Positions 6,710-10,960 of a stretch of 10,960 nucleotides of DNA are shown one piece after another. The stretch's first letter is position 1. Each line of letters starts with the position of its first letter. Where the stretch lies: NCBI GenBank assembly GCA_047611125.1, contig JBLFXH010000103.1, positions 1-10,960 of the forward strand, in the 5' to 3' direction. The stretch is from JABDJZ01 sp047611125. GTDB taxonomy: Bacteria; Bacteroidota; Rhodothermia; Rhodothermales; UBA10348. The translations under genes and the position numbers were made by a program. Below the pieces are notes generated by a model. It saw only the letters and a list, made by a program, of their open reading frames with translations, did not search any database and had not been told where the DNA came from.

Positions 6710-8449
6710 ATGAGTAGTCCGTCCATGAAATCGTCGATTATGCTGGCCACTACCGCCTTGGCCCTGACTGCCTGCGCCTCTGCGGAGCAAAGCTCGGAAG
6801 CGGTAACCGGGGTGACCGGCACCGTCATCCACCACGAGATGGTCGAATCGGCTCACGTAGACTCGCGGAACGTGGATGTTTGGCTGCCACCCGACTACGA
6901 TTCGTCCGTGATCTCGTATCCCGTGCTCTACATGCACGATGGTCAAAACCTCTTCGATCCGGAGATGAGCTACATCGGTGTGGATTGGGGCCTTGACGAG
7001 GCAATGACAGCGCTATACAAGGAGACGGGCCAGGCGGCCATCGTAGTAGGTATCTGGAACACACCGAAGCGCCGCGCAGAGTATTACCCCAGAGGCATGG
7101 CCGAACTCTGGTCTGAAGAAATACAGGAGGAGATGGGGGACGACCTACGCCTGGGGGATGTCGAGTCTGATGGCTACCTCCAGTTTCTGGTCGAGGAACT
7201 CAAGCCCATGATCGACGCTGAGTACCGGACGCGGCCGGATCGCGAGCACACGATGGTGATGGGGTCTTCGATGGGCGGACTGATCTCTCTCTATGCGATC
7301 ACCGAATACCCGAACGTGTTCGGTCGAGCCGCCGCCATCTCAACGCACTGGCCGGTGGCCGGTGAAGCCGGACTCACCTATCTGGAGACGGCGCTGCCTG
7401 CGCCCGGGAAGAACAGGATCTATTTCGACTACGGCACCGAAACCTTGGATGCCGGCTATGAGCCCTGGCAAGACCGCGTGGATTCGCTCATGGAAGCGCG
7501 GGGATGGACTGATGGATGGAATACAGTCAAGTTCACCGGCCATGACCACTCCGAGCGAAGCTGGCAGAAGCGCGTGCCGTCCATCCTGGGATGGATGATG
7601 GGCGATTGGATCGCAGAAGGAGTCGATGGGTCGCGCATCCTGAAGGATCAGGCCTGGCTCTCTGACGGGGCCCGCGAGGGCCGAGGCGCTGGCACTCCTG
7701 GAGCCGCCGCAGCGCAGGACTACGTGCGCGAGGCGTTTGAGGCGGCAGGTCTCGAGGACGTCCAGTTGCAACCATTCACATTTGGAGAAAGCGGCACGGG
7801 GACCAATGTCCTTGGCCTGGTCCAAGGGACGGTGGCGGGCGCGGGAGCCCTCGTTATCACGGCTCATTTTGACCATCTGGGGACCCGGGACGGTGCGATC
7901 TATAACGGTGCCGACGACAACGCCTCCGGGACCGCGGCCCTTATGGAGCTGGCTCGCCAGATCGCAGCGCAGCCACTACGCCGCCCGGTTCTGTTCGCTG
8001 CTGTAGACGCCGAAGAAAAGGGGCTTCGCGGTGCGCGGGCCTTGGTCCAGAATCCGCCTATACCGCTTGAAACTGTGGTGTTGAACATCAACATGGACAT
8101 GATCTCGCGCAGCGAGAAAGGCGAGATGTATGCGGTAGGAACGTATCACTATCCCGCGCTTGCGGAGATGATTGAGGATCTGCTTGAGGACCTTCCGGTC
8201 ACCGTCCTGCTTGGCCACGACCGGCCGGGATCAGAGGATTGGACTACGTCGTCCGATCATGGCCCCTTCCACGAGGCCGGCATCCCCTTCCTGTATTTCG
8301 GGGTAGAGGATCATCCCGGATACCATCATCCTTCCGACGACTTTGAGGATGTCACAACCACCTTCTATGTTGAGGCTGTATCGGCCATCTATGCCCTGAT
8401 CAGGTCGCTCGATAGCCAGCTTGATGGGCGTGCGACCCGCCGCCCATGA
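6710..8449 (+). CDS. secreted lipoprotein: esterase-type alpha/beta hydrolase fused to M28 metallopeptidase
   Basis: A single uninterrupted 579-residue protein with two hydrolase domains. The N-terminus has a signal with lipobox LTAC (Cys22). Residues about 35-300 resemble the putative esterase family (PF00756, enterochelin-esterase-like): LYMHDGQNLFD near the start, nucleophile elbow GSSMG (185-189, Ser187), a candidate acid within FDYGTETLD (239-247), and a candidate His in GHDHS (278 or 280). Residues about 313-575 are a peptidase family M28 catalytic domain: an SDGAREGRGAGTPG entry segment, AHFDHLG (His386, Asp388), GADDNASG (402/403), DAEEKGLRG (Glu435 general base, Glu436 ligand), MDMIS (Asp463) and YHHPSDD (His540). 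All ligands of a two-zinc aminopeptidase are present. Substrates are unknown; extracellular peptide or ester scavenging is inference. No SD precedes ATG 6710; an in-frame ATG at 6725 is an alternative. Its stop overlaps the next start (ATGA). Confidence 0.88.
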   Translation: MSSPSMKSSIMLATTALALTACASAEQSSEAVTGVTGTVIHHEMVESAHVDSRNVDVWLPPDYDSSVISYPVLYMHDGQNLFDPEMSYIGVDWGLDEAMTALYKETGQAAIVVGIWNTPKRRAEYYPRGMAELWSEEIQEEMGDDLRLGDVESDGYLQFLVEELKPMIDAEYRTRPDREHTMVMGSSMGGLISLYAITEYPNVFGRAAAISTHWPVAGEAGLTYLETALPAPGKNRIYFDYGTETLDAGYEPWQDRVDSLMEARGWTDGWNTVKFTGHDHSERSWQKRVPSILGWMMGDWIAEGVDGSRILKDQAWLSDGAREGRGAGTPGAAAAQDYVREAFEAAGLEDVQLQPFTFGESGTGTNVLGLVQGTVAGAGALVITAHFDHLGTRDGAIYNGADDNASGTAALMELARQIAAQPLRRPVLFAAVDAEEKGLRGARALVQNPPIPLETVVLNINMDMISRSEKGEMYAVGTYHYPALAEMIEDLLEDLPVTVLLGHDRPGSEDWTTSSDHGPFHEAGIPFLYFGVEDHPGYHHPSDDFEDVTTTFYVEAVSAIYALIRSLDSQLDGRATRRP

Positions 8450-9246
8450 GTCTGAAAGTCGAATCCCTCTGGATCTATCCCGTCAAGGCGTGCGCGGGCG
8501 TTCGCGTCCAAGCCGCGCAGGTGGGGGCTCGTGGTTTCCGAGGTGATCGCAGGTGGATGATTGTCGACGAAAAAGGTGGGCATGTCACCCAACGGGAGTA
8601 CGCCAACATGGCACTGCTGAGGCCGGGACTCATTCAGGGTGGGCTGCGCTTTGAGAATGGCCCGGATGTCAGACCAGAGCAAACGGCCCCAGATATCCCC
8701 GTGACTATCTGGGGCGACTCGGTTCGAGCCAGGCCGGCCCCCCAACTCGTTAGTGCATGGCTTTCGGACCAGATTGGTGCCCCGGTCCGGCTGGTTCATA
8801 TGCCGGAGACTTCTGTCCGCCCGGTAGATCAGGCCTATGGCTTGACTGCAGATGAAGTGAGCTTCGCCGATGGCTTTCCTTATCTCGTCACCACGACCGC
8901 GTCACTGGACGTCCTGAACGGACGACTCGACAAGGCGGTACCCATGCTCCGATTTAGACCCAACGTGGTGGTGTCCGGAGCGTCCGCGTTCGAAGAGGAT
9001 ACTTGGCGGCGCCTCGGAGTCTGTGACGCTGAACTGGATATCGTGAAGCCCTGCGCGCGTTGCGTGGTCATCGACATCGACCCCGCCACTGGGGTGAGTG
9101 CGAAGGGTGTTCTGAAAGAGGCAGCCTCTTTTCGGCGGGTTGATGGTAAAGTGTACTTTGGGCAGAACGGCATCGGCCGCGTGCTCGGATCCGTCTGGGC
9201 AGGCGGAAACGTCGAGGTGCTGGAGACAGGATCATCGCGTCCGTAG
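8446..9246 (+). CDS. MOSC domain protein, mARC/YcbX-like
   Basis: 266 residues. The N-terminal beta-barrel domain (MOSC_N: SLWIYPVKACAGVRV at 7-21, then GFRGDRRWMIVD at 30-41) is followed by the MOSC domain (about 125-260: FADGFPYLVTT at 140-150, LRFRPNVVVSG at 168-178, KPCARCVVIDIDPATG at 201-216). Cys203 within PCARC is the position that ligates molybdenum in mARC/YcbX proteins, which reduce N-hydroxylated bases and related compounds. Unlike E. coli YcbX it has no C-terminal 2Fe-2S ferredoxin domain, so a separate electron donor would be needed, as in eukaryotic mARC. It overlaps the esterase-peptidase gene by 4 nt and shares the operon with modABC, consistent with a molybdenum-dependent role. 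The exact substrate cannot be told from sequence. Confidence 0.88.
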   Translation: MSLKVESLWIYPVKACAGVRVQAAQVGARGFRGDRRWMIVDEKGGHVTQREYANMALLRPGLIQGGLRFENGPDVRPEQTAPDIPVTIWGDSVRARPAPQLVSAWLSDQIGAPVRLVHMPETSVRPVDQAYGLTADEVSFADGFPYLVTTTASLDVLNGRLDKAVPMLRFRPNVVVSGASAFEEDTWRRLGVCDAELDIVKPCARCVVIDIDPATGVSAKGVLKEAASFRRVDGKVYFGQNGIGRVLGSVWAGGNVEVLETGSSRP

Positions 9247-9359
9247 ACTTTCCTCGGTCCGCTCTCAGCAGTATTCTTTGACTGTCACTTGTAGACTAGG
9301 AGGTACGCCTTCGGAAGTAATCACTTCTATGTATTGAGTCGACACGGGGAGGTGGGCCC
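9247..9359 (+). promoter_or_regulatory. spacer likely holding the HNH gene promoter
   Basis: These 113 nt between the MOSC and HNH genes are visibly richer in A+T than the coding regions. TTTGAC (9277-9282) and TATGTAT (9329-9335) look promoter-like but their spacing fits neither a sigma-70 pair nor the Bacteroides TTTG/TAnnTTTG pair. A promoter here is inferred from the gap and the strong SD that follows. No T-rich terminator hairpin for the upstream operon was found. Confidence 0.3.
9348..9353 (+). promoter_or_regulatory. strong Shine-Dalgarno of the HNH gene
   Basis: GGAGGT sits 6 nt before the GTG at 9360. It is the best ribosome binding site in the window, and it supports GTG as the start. 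Confidence 0.7.
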
Positions 9360-9860
9360 GTGACAGGACACGTTCTCGTGCTCAATCAGGACTACCGTGC
9401 CCTGACCATATGCAGCGTCCAGCGGGCCATCATCCTCATCCTGCTGCAAAAGGCTGAGCTGGTAAACGCCGAGGAAGGACGCTACGTCCGCTCTCCCAGT
9501 CACGCTTTTCCCTGGCCCAGCGTGGTTCGGCTTAGGGCCTACGTTTCGATCCCGTACAAGCGAATCACGCTCACTCGGAAGAACGTCCTTCAACGAGATC
9601 GCCATCGCTGTCAGTATTGCGGTGACAAGGAGCGGCTGACCATCGATCACCTTATCCCGAAGTCGCGCGGCGGGCGCGACACCTGGGAGAACTTGGTGAC
9701 AGCGTGCGTCCCCTGCAACAACAGGAAGGGAAGCCGAACCCCAGATGAGGCGCGCCTGAAATTGCATCGACAGCCTTTCCGTCCCAGCTACGTCATGTTC
9801 ATCCGTGATTTTGTGGGGACGGTGGACGAGGGGTGGAAGCCTTATCTGTTCTTGGCCTGA
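9360..9860 (+). CDS. HNH endonuclease family protein
   Basis: 166 residues starting at a GTG with a strong SD. The N-terminal region (1-75) begins HVLVLNQDYRAL and resembles the conserved cap of a widespread family of stand-alone chromosomal HNH proteins. The HNH module covers about 74-123: a zinc pair CQYCG (Cys84, Cys87), the catalytic IDHLIPKSRGG (His97), TWENLV (Asn111) and the second zinc pair ACVPCN (Cys116, Cys119), then NNRKG. All HNH landmarks are intact, so nuclease activity is plausible. The C-terminus WKPYLFLA is also family-like. There is no neighbouring methyltransferase, terminase or toxin/immunity gene, so a restriction, phage packaging or bacteriocin role is not supported here. 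The family is broadly conserved with no settled role that I know of. Confidence 0.85.
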   Translation: MTGHVLVLNQDYRALTICSVQRAIILILLQKAELVNAEEGRYVRSPSHAFPWPSVVRLRAYVSIPYKRITLTRKNVLQRDRHRCQYCGDKERLTIDHLIPKSRGGRDTWENLVTACVPCNNRKGSRTPDEARLKLHRQPFRPSYVMFIRDFVGTVDEGWKPYLFLA

Positions 9861-9974
9861 TGGGCCGGAGCGACCGTTCGTGAACTCTCAGCCGATCGCG
9901 GCAAGTCACTGAACAGCCGCACCCAGGGCGGGTTGATCTCTCTCAATTCCTGCACACACCCGGGGGAAGACCGT

Positions 9975-9978
9975 GGAG
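9975..9978 (+). promoter_or_regulatory. Shine-Dalgarno favouring the ATG at 9985
   Basis: GGAG lies 6 nt before ATG 9985. The alternative GTG at 9973 has a G-rich GGGGGA (9962-9967) 5 nt upstream. The ATG with GGAG and a short basic N-terminus before the membrane helix looks slightly better. Confidence 0.4.
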
Positions 9979-9984
9979 TCCAGA

Positions 9985-10428
9985 ATGTCGAGGGCCGTTG
10001 CCCGCATCGCGTGGATCGTACCAGTCGCATTGTTTGCGCTGACGTTGCAGCAGGCCAAAGTGGCCAAGGATCTCAATCATACTCTTGAACAGGGTCAGGA
10101 GGCGCAGGCGCGCGTGCTCCGGTACTTCAGGTCGGATCGCAAGGACGTCACACACGCCGAGGTAGACCTCCAGGTCGTGCTCGCCGATGGCTCCCTGAAG
10201 ACCTGGGAGAAGCTGGCGCTTCCCTACTCGGTTGCCCACCGGATCGACGAGAGGGATTCCGTCGAGGTACGAATCAGCCTCGGTTCTCCGCAGGAAGTGG
10301 TGATACAGGAGATCGGGAAGACACAGCTGCGCATCGCGATGAGCAATGCGGCGATGGTCGTGGTGGTCTTCCTTATGGCCCTCGTTGGAGTCTGGGCTTG
10401 GAACCGCCAGATCTCGCGCCAGACCTAG
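9985..10428 (+). CDS. small two-helix membrane protein, DUF3592-like topology
   Basis: About 147 residues from ATG 9985 (151 from GTG 9973). A basic start is followed by a membrane helix (about 8-24), a soluble central domain of about 90 residues, then a second helix (about 119-139) and a short basic tail ending NRQISRQT. The central part has alternating beta-type strands (QARVLRYF, AEVDLQVVLADGS, DSVEVRISLG) like the DUF3592 family, in which a small beta domain sits between two helices. I cannot name a function. By the positive-inside rule the central domain would be outside the cytoplasm. The 3' end is tail-to-tail with msrP and their stop codons overlap. No cofactor ligands are apparent and it is not MsrQ, which has more helices and heme histidines. 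Confidence 0.7.
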   Translation: MSRAVARIAWIVPVALFALTLQQAKVAKDLNHTLEQGQEAQARVLRYFRSDRKDVTHAEVDLQVVLADGSLKTWEKLALPYSVAHRIDERDSVEVRISLGSPQEVVIQEIGKTQLRIAMSNAAMVVVVFLMALVGVWAWNRQISRQT

Positions 10429-10960
10429 CGGATCTTCCGGGTCAGCGTCGTGGGTTCGTCCGGATACAGACTGCCAACCTGCTCGGCATAGCCGTTAAAC
10501 AGGAAGGTGTCCCGACGCTCAATGTTTACCTCGCTCTGGATGTAGCGCTCCGTGGCCTGGCTCCAGCGCGGATGGGGCACATTGGGGTTCACGTTGGACA
10601 CGAATCCGTATTCCGCCGGTTGCAGCTTATTCCAGAAGGTCGGCGGCTCCTTGTTTACAAACCGCAATTCCACAACGGCCTTGGGACCCTTGTACCCGTA
10701 CTTCCAGGGGAGGACGAGTCGCATGGGTGAGCCATTCTGCTTCGGGAGCGGCTCTCCGTACATGCCCGTGGCCATGAACGCCATGTCATTCATGGCCTCG
10801 CCCAGCCTGAGCCCCTCGAAGTAGGGCCAGTCATACCACGGAGCGTTCTTGATCCCGGGCATCTCGTCGGGCTTGTCCGCGGAGATGAACGCGACGTGAG
10901 TGGCCTTGGAGGTGGGAGCGCACTTTTCGATCAGCTTCCGAAGGGGAAAGCCGGTCCAGG
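10425..10960 (-). CDS. msrP: protein-methionine-sulfoxide reductase catalytic subunit MsrP, C-terminal part
   Basis: The frame is open from the window edge to TAG (CTA at 10425-10427 on +), giving 177 C-terminal residues; the 5' end lies outside. It matches MsrP (YedY), a periplasmic Moco (molybdopterin) enzyme of the sulfite oxidase fold that reduces methionine sulfoxide in exported proteins. Recognisable stretches in order: WTGFPLRKLIE, PTSKATHVAF, WPYFEGLRLGEAMNDMA, NGSPMRLVLPWKYGYKG, EPPTFWNK, EYGFVSNVNP, HPRWSQATER and LFNGYAEQVGSLY. The Tat signal and the molybdenum-ligating Cys would be in the missing N-terminal half. No msrQ (membrane heme partner) is visible on the downstream side; the + strand gene there is a different small membrane protein. 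It needs the cofactor that ModABC supplies with molybdate, which ties it to the operon on the other strand. Other sulfite-oxidase-like enzymes are less likely given the near-diagnostic C-terminal motifs. Confidence 0.93.
   Translation of the reverse strand, partial: WTGFPLRKLIEKCAPTSKATHVAFISADKPDEMPGIKNAPWYDWPYFEGLRLGEAMNDMAFMATGMYGEPLPKQNGSPMRLVLPWKYGYKGPKAVVELRFVNKEPPTFWNKLQPAEYGFVSNVNPNVPHPRWSQATERYIQSEVNIERRDTFLFNGYAEQVGSLYPDEPTTLTRKIR

Larger units (their letters stand above)
782..9246 (+). other. candidate operon pyrC-ddl-speB-modABC-esterase/M28-MOSC
   Basis: Eight co-directional genes whose junctions are, in order: 1-nt overlap, 3-nt gap, 11-nt overlap, 6-nt gap, 4-nt overlap, 25-nt gap, 4-nt overlap. 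No terminator-like hairpin with a T-run or room for a full promoter is visible at these joints, except perhaps the 25-nt gap. Co-transcription is therefore likely, although internal promoters inside genes cannot be excluded by eye. Confidence 0.65.

Noticed and set aside
7600..7660. Possible frameshift or missed stop between the esterase and M28 domains
   Set aside because: The frame runs through without interruption and the linker joins directly into a typical M28 entry segment; a genuine fusion is the simpler reading, though reads should confirm it.
7340..7876. Antisense open frame (178 codons) across the esterase-M28 gene
   Set aside because: Shadow frame; the + strand has intact catalytic motifs of two families over the same span.
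9277..9300. TTTGACT followed by TAGACT as a sigma-70 promoter
   Set aside because: The two hexamers are only about 8 nt apart, far too close for -35/-10 elements.
9891..9902. GCCG-ATCG-CGGC hairpin after the HNH gene as a terminator
   Set aside because: The stem is 4 bp and no T-run follows.
1..10960. CRISPR array, IS element, prophage or defence island
   Set aside because: No short regularly spaced direct repeats, transposase, integrase or phage structural gene is visible; the only tandem repeat is coding (201-737).

Overview
This is a gene-dense bacterial window of high G+C content with ten complete protein genes on the + strand and one partial gene on the - strand. I see no tRNA, rRNA, CRISPR array, insertion sequence or phage gene. 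Two recognised proteins carry lipoprotein signals (the helix-hairpin-helix protein and the esterase-peptidase), and ModA probably does too. Some starts have a clear Shine-Dalgarno (SD) sequence (ddl, the agmatinase gene, the HNH gene) and several have none. Together with the gene families, this fits a high-GC member of the Bacteroidota/Rhodothermota, but that is a weak inference; other diderm phyla are possible.

Layout. Positions 1-77 hold a possible promoter and a small hairpin before a lipoprotein gene (78-749) built from three 60-residue helix-hairpin-helix units, the first one degenerate. From 782 to 9246 there is a tightly packed run of eight genes: type I dihydroorotase, an enlarged D-Ala-D-Ala ligase, agmatinase, the molybdate transporter modA-modB-modC, an esterase fused to an M28 metallopeptidase, and a MOSC-domain protein. 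Four junctions overlap and no gap exceeds 25 nt, so it reads as one operon or a few nested ones. A 113-nt spacer (9247-9359) then precedes an HNH endonuclease-like gene with a strong ribosome binding site. After a second spacer comes a small two-helix membrane protein. Its stop codon shares a CTAG tetranucleotide with the stop of the convergent gene for methionine sulfoxide reductase MsrP, which runs off the right edge.

How the genes may work together. The clearest theme is molybdenum. ModABC imports molybdate, the MOSC protein belongs to the family that carries molybdenum cofactor (mARC/YcbX-like), and MsrP is a periplasmic molybdoenzyme that repairs oxidised methionine. The upstream genes (pyrimidine synthesis, peptidoglycan precursor synthesis, polyamine synthesis) are housekeeping functions whose link to molybdenum is probably only shared transcription. 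I did not find a clearly new defence or mobile system. The most distinctive items are the triplicated HhH lipoprotein, the esterase-M28 fusion, and the long glycine/lysine insertion in the substrate loop of the Ddl.
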